A stretch of DNA of 64,000 nt from Diadema setosum (GCF_964275005.1 NC_092705.1:14879885-14943884), one strand, 5' to 3'; shown: positions 13,054 to 26,300, numbered from the stretch's first letter. Translations and numbers: made by a program. The notes: a model not told the origin generated them from the letters alone.

Positions 13054-16000
13054 TCTACAAAGCCATGGGCTATAGGATCGAACTGCGTGACAACACACAG
13101 GAGTGTTGCAAAGTTTTGCTGCATCAGAATGGAATGGAACATTCTGACTGAACAGAATCTTGGAACTGCCCCCTTCGTGAAATGGTCGTGCCCGTGCAAT
13201 TCCAACCTGCAAACTGTACTCCCCGTGGGATAGGCAGCGCCCCATCCCCGTCGGATTTTGAGTCTGGCCATTCCTATGAGTGTAGACAACGAACTGCCCA
13301 CAAATCTAGAACTCGTGTAGAATGTGGCTGGATCTAAGTACATGCAGGAGGAATGCAGAGATGCCCTTATTTGGCCGAGAAAATGTGCAGGATTTCCAGA
13401 TTCTCTGTGCTATGAACGCGTCAACCCGAGATGACATCTCGTGTAGGTGGTGGCCCTGTCTTTGCGAAGGAAAAGTTGATGGACATAGGTGATAATACAA
13501 CTCAACAGGAAATGGTATTTCATAAGGAGCATAAGTGTAAAGACGGAATGGAGCAGAAAGGGTCTGAGTATCATAGGAGATTGATCAAATTAAGGTGCAA
13601 TATAAGTCTTGCTACCCCAGTAGGATACAATTCATGTTGGCGTCGTCTCAATACGCATGATAAAAGAGTAGATATAGACATATGATAATTCAATACCGTG
13701 ATTTGATTTTTGACATGATAAAGATATATGGTTATATCCTTTTTTTATGATTCATATTGTACAGGACAGCTAGGGGTAATTTCTTTTCGTAACTTACGAA
13801 GGTCAAGAACGTGTAAATGACCTGCTTGTCCAAGTTTGGTATGTCTTCTTTCGTAGATTCTCCACTTCAGATTTTGTCCACCAGAAACCAGTGAATATTG
13901 ATACAAATCATGGTCCTGACAAAGATTTCAGTTAAGATACAACTCTGTCAACCACCATTGTGCATATATAACAAAACCACCAGGGAATGCTGGATGTTTT
14001 GTTTTTGTTTTTGTTTTCAAATCAAGGGCCTTGAAAGAAGACTAGGAGTGTGAATTATGTAGGATACTATGCGCATGATTTCAGGCCTGTTCTGAATAAG
14101 TGACTACAGTCTAACAGCAGCAGTCAAAGTAGCTGCAACTGTTTTTGTTTGTGTGCAAGGCTGAACGGAGGCACAGTGGTAATGTTCAAATGTTGTAGGA
14201 GATAAAAGCAGTGTCGTTGACTCATCAGGTACTTTCCACGTAGCCAGCCAAGCAAATGTTTAGATCCCTATTTGAGTGGAAGCCTTGAAACATGCCGACT
14301 TGGCTTTTTCACTCGGGGGGAAGGTCCCAGGAGCATGCATGCAAGGCACCGATAACTGTGTGCTGGGTTCAGCTAGGGAGAGAACTGGAGAGCACTGTCA
14401 CAACAGTTGGTCGTTGGGAAGAGTTGACTAGTGGGACATATGAGGGAAGAGTTTTGTGTGCTTTGTTTACACTGATGACAACTCCACAGTCATGGGGAAA
14501 TATTCAATTCTGCAGCCTCCCCTTCCCACCCATCCCCTTTAAATTTACTAGCAAGATGCAGCTACACCGTAGTGTCAGATGTAGTTTTTGTTGACACTGT
14601 TGGTTTGGACAGCTGCAGCAGTGGTCTGTCTTTAGAAAATGGATTATTCATAACAAGAAGCGGGAGAAAAGTATGTACTTCAGCTTTAAGGAAAATCTGA
14701 TTCGAGCAGTTTAGCAGTGGCTCACCCATTTGTTGGCAATTTGTCTTTGCCAGCTAGTGTAAAGACCCAATTTGAGGGAGTACATCCTTTGAGTGGCTTC
14801 TACTTAAGTACTCCCAGAAGGGTTGTAATCAAGTACAATAATGGTATTCTGGCACCCAGCATTAAGTGTCTCATGAGAGGCAATCTATATGTTTGAATTT
14901 TGAAAGATCACTTAAGTGGTGGTGGTTGTAGAAATCATCACATGGCTATTAGAGGCAATTTGATTCCGACTGTAATCGTTTTCCTGACCCCAGTGCCAAA
15001 TGACCAATGTCTGTCCGTAAAGTGTCCTGTTTGAGCGAGAAGAGGTAGAAACCTCAAAAATCTCATGTGGGAAGTCTTGATGCAGGAAAATTGAAATCTA
15101 ATTTACTCGATGAAACCAAATCTGATATTTTCTTTCCCAGGCTTGCCCTTGTGTGTGGAATGCCATGGGGGTTTGAGGGATCGCTTGTAGTACGTGCGGA
15201 GATTCCTCGGTGTCTTTTGGAATGAGGGTGATCTGCACTGCAAGTCTGAATGATTAATGATTGAGGAAAGAAAGGGGTATCTCTTGGTGTGTGTGTGTGT
15301 GTGTGCACATTATCCCTCTCTTACACAACCATGCACCCAGGCGCTATTTACGGCAGCGATTATGGGATCATGTGGCCCACGTCACCGTGGTAACGGGCTG
15401 ACATTTGATGCTTGTCGCAACGCCTCCTGTGTGATTCATGAGGAAGAGTGATAAAAAGGTTTCAAGTTTTTTTAATCGTCCCGTGCGTGGAATTGCGCAC
15501 TAATTGACCAAATTTCGATTTGCTTGCCACAGAAAAAGGCCTCAGTGACACTGTTGCTGGGCACTACAGAGAGACAAGGGGGAGAAATCTTGGCAACGAT
15601 ATTTCAGGAAATCCCTTGCTGCCAGCTTGTGAATTGAGAAGGAACAGAAAACGACGATTGGGCATTAAAGCTAAAGTTGATTCCAATCCAAGTGTGTCAA
15701 GCACAAATCACCATTGAAAAAGAAAAGCTGTTTTTTCTTTATTGAGTAAAATTTTCTTTGGTTCATGAGTGGCTCCTTCTCATTGTGCTGTGCTGTTGTT
15801 ACCGCACGGTAGACTGCAGAATCATAATCGGCGTTCATAATCAGGTATTACTGCAAATTGCTTTGGTATGAACCCGTGAACAGATCAAATGAGATCATGT
15901 GCTGTTGACATGCTTATCCTCTTAAAAATTTTTCACAAAAGTTCTAATTTCTCCCTCAGTATTGAAAATAGGCACATGAAATTAAATGTAGAGCGACAAA

Positions 16001-19000
16001 GAAAAACCCCACACCCACACATGGTGGACAAAAAGAAGAAGAAAAAAAATGGGACCTTTCGCTATAGCAGTAGGAACAGCATGAAGGTGATTAAGATTCA
16101 AGGGAAGACTTGTCCCACTTTGTGCTGATCAGACTACAATACCACAGAGATCAAGTACTCTTTAACTCGACATCCTCTCGGTTTACAGGTTAGATCAGAG
16201 TCTCTGTGTGAGGGGCAAGGCTGGATTGGATTTGTGTCAGGTCATAACACCCATCATATCCAGGATAATCCTGCTACTACAGCAATGATGGTAATGACTT
16301 GTTTCCCCAACCCCCCCACGCGGCAGAGATTCTGTGGTACTGTAGTAGATTTCACCCTCGCGAGACAATGGTGATGAAGAAAGGATAGAATCAGACGGAG
16401 AGAAGATGGAAGAAATAGAACAGGTCGTCGCAGCGCTACATGGCATTGATTACACATGCCATTGGTGCTGGTGTGAATACCTCATTAGCGATGATTTATC
16501 CCGATGACTCCTCGCTTCCTTCAGTGACTCCCCACTCCCCCCCCCCCCCCTTTCCCCAATTTCCTGATTCTCCCTCACCCCTTCCTGGCAGCCATGGGCA
16601 CATTTTATCAGTTGCTTCCTACTCCACCATGTGTTGGAAAAACAAAAATTCCAAACGAGATAGTCCCGCACGACGCAAAAAAATATCCTGCGTACACTCA
16701 TTCCTTGTTTTACGGCTCACATCAAGATTTTTAAATGGAGAGATTTGCAAAAATTGGAGGTAGAAATAATTTATTATTGACGGCTTCTGATGCTTACGTT
16801 TAATAGCTGCTGCCTAATCAGCCCCCCCCCCCCCATGAGTCGGGGGGGGGGGGGCCTCTAAAGCCAAGCATTGTATTTTCCCCACAGGAAGGATAAATGT
16901 CAATCTGTCAGTTACATACTTTATGGAAAGTTTCAGTTATGGAAAGTTTCAGTTTTGTTTGTGGTTAAAGTTGCCTCTTTCAAATAACCAGAAGAATTTT
17001 TAAAGTGGAGACCTTAAGGTAATGTGATAAAGTTTCAGAGAAGTAGGGAAATTCACCATAGCTTCAATCTATTCTTGCTGTTTCCTGTACTTTGAATGAT
17101 AGATTCACACATGGCCTTTAGTGTAGATAAATGTGGATTGTGTGACTTTTTTCTATCTCTCTCTTCTTCTTTTTTTTTCTTTTTTCTTTTTTTGAAAAGT
17201 GGCATTATGACATATGTAAAAAAAAAAATGAGGTAAAATCTGACTTGGGTGGAGTGGGATGTACTCATTAGTTGTCTAGTGGATTTGTATCTATGCACAT
17301 GGGGTATGTTTCTTGAATAATGGTGCTCTTAAGAAAACTTGGTATATGTTTGCTCATTTTGTGTTTTGTTTTTTTAACCGAAACAACAGCTTTTCATGAT
17401 ATGGAATGATAAAAGATATATCCTGCAATCATTCAGCCTGTTTCCATGTGATGTGTACCATAATCTGTAAACCTCATGTAAATTAGTGTCTAAAGTGTAG
17501 AAACTGCTATTTATTTTGTTGTATATGTATAAATACACTTACCCAGCGTCATGCCCTTTCTCATGCCGATGTGTGTACATACAGTCATCATTATGTCATC
17601 CATCTCTTTAACTGTAAATATTTTTTGAGAACATTGTGAAATCTAGGATAATGAAAAGCTGCTAAATGTATAGCTCTCACTCACATCTTAAAGCATCGAT
17701 TGTGAGTCATAAAACATGTTAACTCTCCATCTAATCATTTAAATCGTCGCGCTCTTAGGAACCCCCGTTGTGATATTTTCAGTCATCAAAAGAGAGATGA
17801 AAATGTCATTGGTTGGTTTCTGCATCGTGATGGCCTAAAAGCCATCACAGAAAAACATTGTATCACTGCTGCAAGTAATGGATAAAGATTGTAAACCTAA
17901 TAGAAGTGTTTTTTTTTTTTTCCTCCAGTCTCTGGATTAATGAGATATTCCATCCCCTGAAATTGTGGTGGATTGTAACAACCTGTTTGTTCTCTTTCGC
18001 TTCTGTCCATCTAAAACATCTATGGTGTCCATGCCGACATCAAGATGTTATGGTGACCAAAACATGAACAAAAAGAGAAATATCAAAGTGTTACTATTTT
18101 CATGAATTCAAGGACTATACCTTCAGTCAACTGAATTATACAAATCTACATGAGTGGAAATTTTAAACTGCCAGTCAAACGTTTCTTTTTAAAGCCATCC
18201 ACTTGGAAGATATGTTACTGTGTGTGCTCCTTTCCCCTTATCGAGGAATATTCACAAGAAAACACCAGTCGCCTAATAAAACTTTGGGGTTTTCCCTCGA
18301 TGATGGGCAGTTATCAAGATCGTTAAGATCAAATTCTTGTTCTTTAAGGTCTTTGTGCATTTCTGTCTCTGAATGTGATATTGGTGCATTCTACATGGTA
18401 AGCCATATGACAATAAAATCATCTTTACCCCTAAATTTGTATGAAAATATAGGTGTAGGGGTAAAGAAATTCCATGTTTCCACAAGACTTGTCCTAATGC
18501 TTGTCTTCAGTCGAGGTTATGAAACCACAGTGGTGTATTAAATGATCCCAACAGCCTCAAACACTGCACTGCCATGATATCAGCAGATTTTTTATTATTA
18601 TTATTATTATTTATTTTTTTTTATCTTGCATGTGTAAAGAGTCAGTGTGTTATACAGCCAATCCACCTGTATATGTAGTATTTTATTACTAGTATAATAA
18701 TTGTTGTAATCATTATCATCATGTTAGTATAATTTTGTCTATAGATGTGTATTGCGATGAGGGAACCCTGCATCGTGTGAGATGATTGGGATATTGCATG
18801 TTTTAACAGAGAAAGAGAGAGAGAGAGAGAATTAAGAAGTCCAGGGCCTAGGTGGGATAAGTTTCACATCAAGTTTTGTTAGTTTGTGGTGCAGACATGA
18901 AAAGAAGCTATTCACTGCTATTTATTGCACCCTGGTATGAAACATGGGATTCAAATACATCGTCATGGTAACTCAGATGAGGGGAGCTGACATATCTTTT

Positions 19001-19740
19001 CTTTTTTTGTTGTTGTTTTGTTTTGTCTTGTCTTGTTTTAAATTGGGTTGTTGGTGTGATGGAAATGACGGTGAATCGCCATCAGATAACCCATGCGCTC
19101 TTTGCAGGTCACAAGAATAATTTCTTCTGACAAGTTCCGAAGGTGTTCAGGAACGACAGTACACAAATAGCATTTGTTGGTTTATTTTAGGACTGCAATT
19201 CTAATGTTAAAACTGCTTTGTAGTTTAAAAAAAAAAATTATTTATGCCATTTCAGGCTCCTGTGGTTATTGAAGCCATCTTGAGACACCATGAAACGAAA
19301 GGTTGGTGTATGTTCCATTCTACCCAAGCTGCATAAAGTCCTATTCTATGCCAACTATCTGTGTTATAGTTTATCTGATGAGAAGCACCCTCTGTGGTCA
19401 TGTTGTATCGGTGAGATCAGATTGGGTGGTCTTTGACAGCGTATATGCTTGTTAAAAAAAAGAAAGACTTTAATTGTTCATTTAATGGGACTTCGTAACA
19501 TATGGGAATATTATGCAGACATTTATGGAGATGTATTTGCATTAAAAACAAAATGTATTTGCTGATCACATGATGTCATTATGCCGAGTTCGAGAATTAT
19601 ATCAAGTGAGTGATGAATTAAAATTGTTGTTCATTTTCAATGGAGATAGCCTGCATTGTGTTCTATTTTTGTTCAAGCATTCTCTTCCGACATTGCACTT
19701 GTATAATGGTGTCCATGCCAATTCTGGTAGGATAGTGTGA
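13054..19740. other. Nck 3' UTR and downstream intergenic DNA
   Basis: After the Nck stop I find no further coding exon. The first part must be 3' UTR, but the cleavage site cannot be fixed; AATAAA occurs at 18275-18280 and 18412-18417 among other places. The rest contains T/A-rich runs, short GT and GA repeats and the C13/G13 foldback listed separately. Short open frames here look like chance. Confidence 0.5.
16822..16854. repeat. C13-loop-G13 self-complementary homopolymer pair
   Basis: C13 (16822-16834) is separated by 7 nt (ATGAGTC) from G13 (16842-16854). The arms can pair as a GC hairpin, and the G run could also take part in quadruplex structure. Confidence 0.85.
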
Positions 19741-19745
19741 ATATA

Positions 19746-19986
19746 CTGTAAAACCAGAAAAATTCACAGCATGAAACTTTTCCAAAATTGGAGCCGACAG
19801 ACTTTTTCATGGCATGAAACTTTTGCAGATTGCTGACAATGATGGTGTAGAGTGTGGTATTGGCGTGCAATGTATTGTTCAGACAAAAACATTGGTGCGC
19901 ATTTTACTCGCACGAATCTGAGCTCCTCACGATTTTGCAAAAAAAATAAAATAAAATCATGTGCGCAAAAATTTCTGGGTTTACAG
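19746..19986. mobile_element. TA-flanked MITE, CTGTAAA type
   Basis: The left end CTGTAAAACCAGAAAAATT and the right end AAATTTCTGGGTTTACAG are inverted copies bordered by TA on both sides (19744-19745, 19987-19988). Size about 240 bp with no coding capacity. TA duplication and CTGTA ends suggest a non-autonomous Tc1/mariner- or pogo-type element. It shares its terminal bases with three other elements in the window. Confidence 0.7.
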
Positions 19987-20639
19987 TATTAAAGGTATCG
20001 TATAGTTTTGGTTGAGACCTAGTTTCAGGTTTCTAACATTTTTTTGATGAGATAATGAGAAACCTCTCATGAAATATGAAAGAGCATGTAATTCCATGAA
20101 GAATTCAATGTTTATTTGATGAAAATTGGTTTTAAAATGGCTGAGATATCCAAATCAGAGTGATTCTAATAAAATGTAGGACCCACATTTTGTTATGATC
20201 TCTTTGTTTTGCTTTGTTTTTGGATGTTTTAGTAATTCCAAACCCGATTTTCATTAAATAAACTTTGAATTCCTCTTAAAATGGTATGCTCTGTACTATT
20301 TCATAAGTGTTTTCTTGGTATCTCGCAAAAACTTAAAAGCCCAATTCTCATCTCCACCAATACTGTACCATCCCTTTAAAATCTACCAAGTCTCAAGACA
20401 GGTTTTTGTTGTATGGTACTGTGTCGCTTTATTATAACATTTACTACTTGATATGTGCACAGGTGCGAGTACTGTTAGTTTAGATGCAGTGCACTCGAAG
20501 ATATTTATGATGGTGCAACATGCACAAAGTGCAGCCGAGTGCATGTTGCATATTATTTCGAACATGATGAGTGATCTGATTCTCCACTAACATTGCAAAC
20601 ACATTCATGTGCATTATTTATTTCATAAAATGGGTCTAT

Positions 20640-20880
20640 GAATTTTCTTTTTATTGATTGATTGATTGCTTTATTGTCCACTATGGAAATTTTTTGTACA
20701 TTGGATACTACAGCAAATATACCTAAAATACACTACAAGAATACCCAAATCAAAAAGTGCAACTGAAACAAAGTCATATTGACATATAATAAAACATACG
20801 CCATAACAATATAATACATTGACCTGACATTTACAACCCAAACAAACACTATTAAACATATATCTTACTTATTACATACC
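20640..20880 (-). mobile_element. Possible LINE 3' end (minus strand)
   Basis: On the minus strand the segment ends TAGTGGACAATAAAG followed by a CAAT-repeat tail at about 20655-20670. A short simple-repeat tail after a non-coding stretch is typical of CR1/L2-group LINE 3' ends. No reverse-transcriptase coding is visible, so this rests on the tail only. Confidence 0.3.
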
Positions 20881-20901
20881 TTTATGTGAGCTTACCAGTC
20901 A

Positions 20902-21085
20902 CAGGGGTGGACCCAGGAATTTTGTAAAGGGGGGGGGGGGGGGGGGGGGCGCAAGTAATATTTCTAGTGCTACTTCCGGGTTTCATTTCATTTTTTTTCT
21001 TTTTATTTCTTTTGTTTTTAACGAAAAATAAAGGGGGGGGGGGGGGGACGTGCGCCGGTTGCGCCCCCCTCTGGATCCGCCACTG
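20902..21085. mobile_element. hAT-type MITE with 6-bp target duplication
   Basis: The left end CAGGGGTGGACCCAGGA and the right end TCTGGATCCGCCACTG are inverted copies of the CAGNGGNGGANCCAG type seen in non-autonomous hAT elements. They are flanked by CAGTCA at 20896-20901 and 21086-21091. The interior is non-coding and contains a G21 run (20929-20949) and a second long G run near 21030-21045. Confidence 0.7.
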
Positions 21086-21821
21086 CAGTCAGCTACAGGC
21101 ACAACTTGCTCAGAAGCCAAGATGTCTCAAGCAATGTTCCAAACACAGTGAACGCCAAATTATGTACATTCTTCAATTAAAGCGTTGTGGTAGATGTTTT
21201 AAAGGTAATGAAAAATAGATAATAGAAATTGCTGAGTGCATGCTTGGAAATGATTAGGTTTGTGTCTGGAGAAGTATGGATATTGTGATGTCAGAGAAAT
21301 GCAGTTATGCTTTTTTTCGCTGCACACTTTCTGCATTGCTGTGCATGTTGGTGGGGAAAAAAGAGTGCACAGGACTAATTTCAGCACTTCTGAATAGCTA
21401 CATGCTTTAACCATTTACAATCTTTGTTATTGTTTTGCAAGGTAGAGTGAAAATTATTATTCATTTGAGCCTTGTAAGGTTCAGATTTGTTTGTGTTGGT
21501 TGAAGAATTTTCAAAATAACTTGAAAAAATTATGGTTATTGCTGAATTTATTTATAGTGCTTTTAAAATTGGCAAAACATTCAAGAAGATTCAGTTCTTG
21601 ATCCTATCTCATATTGGAAGTTTTGGTAAATTTCTTTAAACTTTTGTGCAAATTGATGAATTTGATTAGTTCTAATTAATCCTCTCCGATATAAAATTTG
21701 TAGCGAAATTTGATGGTAAAAGTTTTTTTTTATGATGACAAGATTGTAATTTCAGTGGCAAATTTTTCTGCAACCAGCGCTTGGCAGAAACGGAATAAAA
21801 AGAAAAGAAAGAAAAACAAGC

Positions 21822-21852
21822 AAAACACACACACACACACACACACAAACAA
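21822..21852. repeat. CA microsatellite
   Basis: A CA repeat in a purine-rich stretch. Confidence 0.85.
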
Positions 21853-21955
21853 ACTGCATTGTGAAAAGATGTGTACTCTGTGTACTCTCAGTTGAGCAGC
21901 AGAAGGTGATAAGTGCATACCAATAGTGTTTTTGTTTTGTTTTTGTTTTTGTTAA

Positions 21956-22311
21956 AGGGGATGGCTAGTAACTGATCAGTGGGAATGCTGGGGGATGATT
22001 GTTCCAATCCTTGTGGGATTCATTTAAGAGTACATTATGTCTATGTTGTGTGAAAATTATTTGTTTCAGAATGGTCTCATATTCAAATAATGTGCAGTTT
22101 AATGTTTCCAGGTTAGCATGCCTGTACAGTGACGGGGCATTAAACTGCACATTACTTGAATATGAGACCGTTCTGAAGCAAATAATTTTCACACAACAAT
22201 CAGTGTGACAATAGATATATAATGTGCTCTTAAATGAATCCCACAAGAATTGGAACAATTATCCCCCAGCATTCCCACTGATTCCCACTGATCAGTTACT
22301 AGCCATCCCCT
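21956..22311. mobile_element. TTAA-flanked foldback MITE (Kolobok/piggyBac-like)
   Basis: Nearly the whole 356 bp folds on itself. The left half starts AGGGGATGGCTAGTAACTG and the right half ends CAGTTACTAGCCATCCCCT, leaving a short unpaired centre near 22110-22135. Target duplications TTAA lie exactly outside (21952-21955 and 22312-22315). AGGG/CCCT termini with TTAA fit Kolobok better than piggyBac, which usually has CCC/GGG ends. It has no protein of its own and would need a transposase in trans. A short internal direct duplication, ATTCCCACTG, lies at the right end. Confidence 0.85.
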
Positions 22312-22377
22312 TTAATAGTTCAATGCATGTGGTGTAACATGTGGGGGGTTGTTAGAAGAGAGAGAGAGATAGAAAAT

Positions 22378-22381
<4 letters not shown>

Positions 22382-22436
<55 letters not shown>
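22382..22436. repeat. GA microsatellite
   Basis: A pure GA run of about 55 bp, 66 bp beyond the foldback element's right target duplication. Confidence 0.95.
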
Positions 22437-22439
<3 letters not shown>

Positions 22440-23381
22440 ACTTTCACAGCACAGCACTGGACAGAGAAATACATACATAGTAGAGTTAAGTGTCATGAAG
22501 TCTTTAAGATCAGACACAATCAAACTCGGGATATCAAAATTTCTCAAATGGCATTACTGGTTGTAACCACATCAGATGATGATGTCATATCCTCATTGGA
22601 TCCCGCAGAAAAATATCAGATACTCGGAATGTCTTTTGAATCATGCAAACTTCACAAACACATGATTTCGTCATCGTCAGTGTGGGTATGGGTTTGAATC
22701 ATTTAAGCGTGTAATGATAATGGGCACTGTATGTGACAGACTATGTTTTGGTATTTTATCTAGCAACCTCGACCCCATCCCTTTGTAAAAGTCAGTGTAG
22801 GTGGAAACCAAACAGCAATAATTGCACAGTTATCTTATTTCTGATTTCGATGCAACTTCTAACATTTAATCTTGGGGATTTTTACTCTTATCAAAGTACA
22901 TGTAGGCAATAGGATGAAATTGCCCTTTAGATGAGAATTCCCTCCCCTTTCAATCAGTATCCTGTGATATATGTGATCAAAACTTATTCTTAGAATTTAC
23001 GTCATGTTTCTTTATAATCGGTGTAAGAATGGAGTTTTCACCCTGCAATGAAGCGGAGTCATGCCTACAAAATAACGAGGCTGTGCTGATTATGTTATCT
23101 TGGTTGTTGCAGGAAAATTCAGATGGATCGTTTCGGGCTCAGATACAGGACCCAAATTGTGTGACTTTTGATTTGCGGAAAGCCCAAACTCTGTTGAATC
23201 TGACCTACCACTTATCATAATTGCAGAGTGTGTTCTGATCAAAATTTCCTGCCATGCTGCTTGAAGTGAATATTAAAAGTTTTGCATATCCCTATTCAGC
23301 TGTGAGTGTTCTGATCTAATTTTCCTGCTATATCCTACTTGAAGTGAATATCAAAAAGGTTTGTATATCCCTTTTCAGTCA

Positions 23382-23725
23382 TGAGTTTCTTCAATTTGTC
23401 TTCCTCTACAAATTAAATTTGATAAGATTGCAACTGCAATCTGTAAATTAACAAACATGTCAGCAAAAAGGAACCAGTGGGACTCGAACCTGTCATCCAC
23501 TGCTTCCTGGGCAGCGACACTACCACCGGGCTGTCCCTGGTTGCCAGCAATGACACGATGAACATGGAACAAATACCCAAGCTCCGAAATTCTGACATTG
23601 TTATGTTGAATAGTCCAAGGCGGACAAGGCATATTAAATGAAAGACATGTTTGTTAATTTACAGATCAGCAGTTGCGATCTTAACAAATTTAACTCATAG
23701 AGGGAGACAAACTGAAGAAACTCAC
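23382..23725 (-). mobile_element. Long-inverted-repeat element enclosing a tRNA-like unit
   Basis: Arms of about 80 bp (23382-23461 and 23644-23725) are inverted copies with roughly 85 percent identity by eye; the left starts TGAGTTTCTTC and the right ends GAAGAAACTCA. Between them the minus strand holds a tRNA-like unit (about 23468-23545) with a perfect pol III B box GGTTCGAGTCC, an A-box-like CCCGGTGGTAGTG, complementary ends AACCAG/CTGGTT and a TTTTT run after it. The T-stem is poorly paired, so it is degenerate. It may be a MITE that captured a tRNA-derived sequence, or a SINE landing in a MITE. A CA dinucleotide borders both outer ends. Confidence 0.65.
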
Positions 23726-24261
23726 ACCTGAACCTTCACTCCTCTGAATAATATCTTTCTTTCATATATCCATATTGTTCACAATTTTGTTGTCTGTTCC
23801 CAGTGTGAGAGTTTGAGGAGTATTTCATTTCCACATGTCATAAATTGTTGTCTCATAATATGGTGACAGAAAACATTGTTGACATGATTATGATATTCAT
23901 ACACCATTGTTTTGGATCAATTATTTGGTGTTTTCATTGATCATCTCCACATGACCGGATAACCTAATTTCGCTGGATTATGAGATTTGTCAAAAATATT
24001 GAACTTTTCATGCTCTGTCCTCATATATTTCTGGCACATTTTCTTGCATTTTTTTTGTCCGCTTGCCTCCTGATTAAAGAGCAATGCTGTGTGACTCAAA
24101 GTTTGATTGTTTAAAAAGAAAAAGAAAAAGATTGCCCTGGTACACGTATTCTTTCATGATCTTGAGAAAGGAGACAGTCTATGACAAGTTTTTAAGTACT
24201 GTTTTACAACCATATCAATTTGACACCAAAATTTTGATAATCATATCTCTCAGCATTATCA

Positions 24262-24387
24262 ATATTCAAAGAGCAATCATACCATATTCAGTTGTATGTG
24301 TTATCTTCAGTAAGTTTGTGTGACATATTCAAAGAGCAATCATACCATATTCAGTTGTATGTGTTATCTTCAGTAAGTTTGTGTGAT
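24262..24387. repeat. Tandem duplication, period 63 bp
   Basis: Two adjacent copies (24262-24324 and 24325-24387) start ATATTCAAAGAGCAATC and appear identical, so the duplication is recent or an assembly artefact. It is non-coding. Confidence 0.9.
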
Positions 24388-24575
24388 ACGGAATAACATT
24401 TTTTCCTGTGCTTGAAGTCAAATTTTACTAGGTAAAGAGACACAGAGAACCAAATTCAGTCAAATTGGCAATAGTTTTTAACTCGAGAGCGTAGTTTGCC
24501 CAACGTTTTCATATCGTATAGGCTCTACTGCTGAAGCTGATGGAATGTACAAATGAATGGCAGAAGTATGCAATA

Positions 24576-24795
24576 CTGTATATGCCGAATATTTTGAGGT
24601 TTTTATTTTCGCAAATTTCATAAGTCATGTGCTATTCACATATGTAAAGACACATGAAAATATGGACTCTGCATATGCATTTCTCCTTTCTGTACGGCAC
24701 TCCACAATCATGAATTTAACCACTCGCAAAATAAGACTTTGTTATGAAGTCCCGATTTGCGAAATTTGAACTCGTTAAATATATGGCGTATACAG
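24576..24795. mobile_element. TA-flanked MITE, CTGTATA type
   Basis: The left end CTGTATATGCCGAATATTTT and the right end AAATATATGGCGTATACAG are inverted copies, bordered by TA at 24574-24575 and 24796-24797. Size 220 bp, no coding. It belongs to the same loose CTGTA/TACAG group as the elements at 19746 and 30969. Confidence 0.7.
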
Positions 24796-25447
24796 TATAT
24801 TTGTTACACTTCAACAAATATCTGTTGGGAGAAGAAACCCTAAGTGAAACATGTACAGTGCGTCAGCTTATTACTCTTAGATAGAAATGTCAGGAATCTT
24901 TATGTTGAAATGATAAATGGTTATGTGCGGTAAGGAAGTTCATTAATCTTGGACAGAAACTGCAACACAGCTATGAGATGAAATCTTCATCAGATTCAGT
25001 ACTGTAGCTAGGGAGAATTGGGCAAATGGGTTTCACGATCCTGTTTGCGGTGAGCGGGGATATGTCAGGCAACCTCTGAGTCCTCTTCCGATAGTTCCTG
25101 TGATGCCGACGAGCACCCTTCTCAAGGCCCCCTGCCAGCCCCCTGGAGAGGGACTGAGTCACTGCTCAGGGCGGAAGCAGGTGAACAGTGGGCTGAGGTT
25201 ACCAAACTCTTGCAACTCCGGGAAGGATCGGATGGGGGAGGGGGCGGGGGAGGGGGAGGTGTTCTCTGGACGGTTTGGGGATGGGGTAGAGAACAAGGGG
25301 AAGAGAAACTAAAGACTGTATGCTTAATCTGCAATGACTTTTAGCATTACTTATTTCATAGGATTCAATACTTTTGCATCGGTCATGGTGAAGTTCAGAA
25401 CATTTGGAGGGGTGGGGGGAGGAGGGAGAGGGGGGCGTTGCCTTGAC

Positions 25448-25451
<4 letters not shown>

Positions 25452-25492
<41 letters not shown>
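25452..25492. repeat. GA microsatellite in a G-rich stretch
   Basis: A GA repeat of about 41 bp, flanked on both sides by G-rich low-complexity DNA. Confidence 0.9.
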
Positions 25493-25498
<6 letters not shown>

Positions 25499-26229
25499 AG
25501 GGGAAAATGGCTCTTGAATCTGCAATGACTTTTATAACATTGCTTATTTCATTATAGGTTAGGAATACTTTTGCATCTTGCAGTCATGGAGAGGTTCTAA
25601 ACTTTTGACTTGAAAAAAAAAAAGTTGGAATATCTGTACCAGTTGAAGTATCTTATACACTGTACATGTTCATGGTGATCAACTTCTGTAATATTCTGTG
25701 TTCCACTTGGAGAGGAAAATTATGTCAACTACATCTGTCATAGCAAAAACGAAGATACCCACAGCTGATTGGATGATGCCTTGCTGTTACCATAGTAACA
25801 GCAATAGTTAGAAGTGAATGCGAAGCAAAAGTAGATGAGCTTTGCTCAAAAACTTGCCCAAGTCTTTAATTCAACACAATTGTTGTAGAAAAATGTTGAT
25901 ACTGGATAGTGTTTCCTTACTTTTAGTGCTGTTTAAAAAACTATTGCTTTTGATTTTGCTTCATTGTAATATTTATATAGTGCTTAACACAAACTTGTTT
26001 TGAAGTGCTTTACAATTATCATAAAGGAACAAACAAACAAACAAACAAACATATAAATCAACTCCGAATACAAATAATCAACTATATAATGATATATAAT
26101 GATATAATGATGAGGATAAGCTGAACTTGGTATAACACACCTTTCCCATAAACACCTGCTCAGGACTAGTCTGCAATGGGTTACCGCAGTGTTTTTACAC
26201 CAGTTCTACAAATTGTGTGTGCATATATT

Positions 26230-26240
26230 ATATATGTGTA

Positions 26241-26292
<52 letters not shown>

Positions 26293-26300
26293 GGGGGGGG
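26230..26300. repeat. Compound TG-AG-G microsatellite
   Basis: TG repeats pass into AG repeats and then a G10 run. Confidence 0.9.

Noticed and set aside
13050-13500. Antisense frames over the Nck stop region
   Set aside because: Shadow frames in the 3' UTR; nothing resembles a known protein.
22320-22697. Arg-Glu repeat frame and its Ser-Leu antisense
   Set aside because: Products of the GA microsatellite.
25122-25525. Pro/Ser/Leu-rich antisense frames
   Set aside because: Low-complexity translation of G-rich and GA-repeat DNA.
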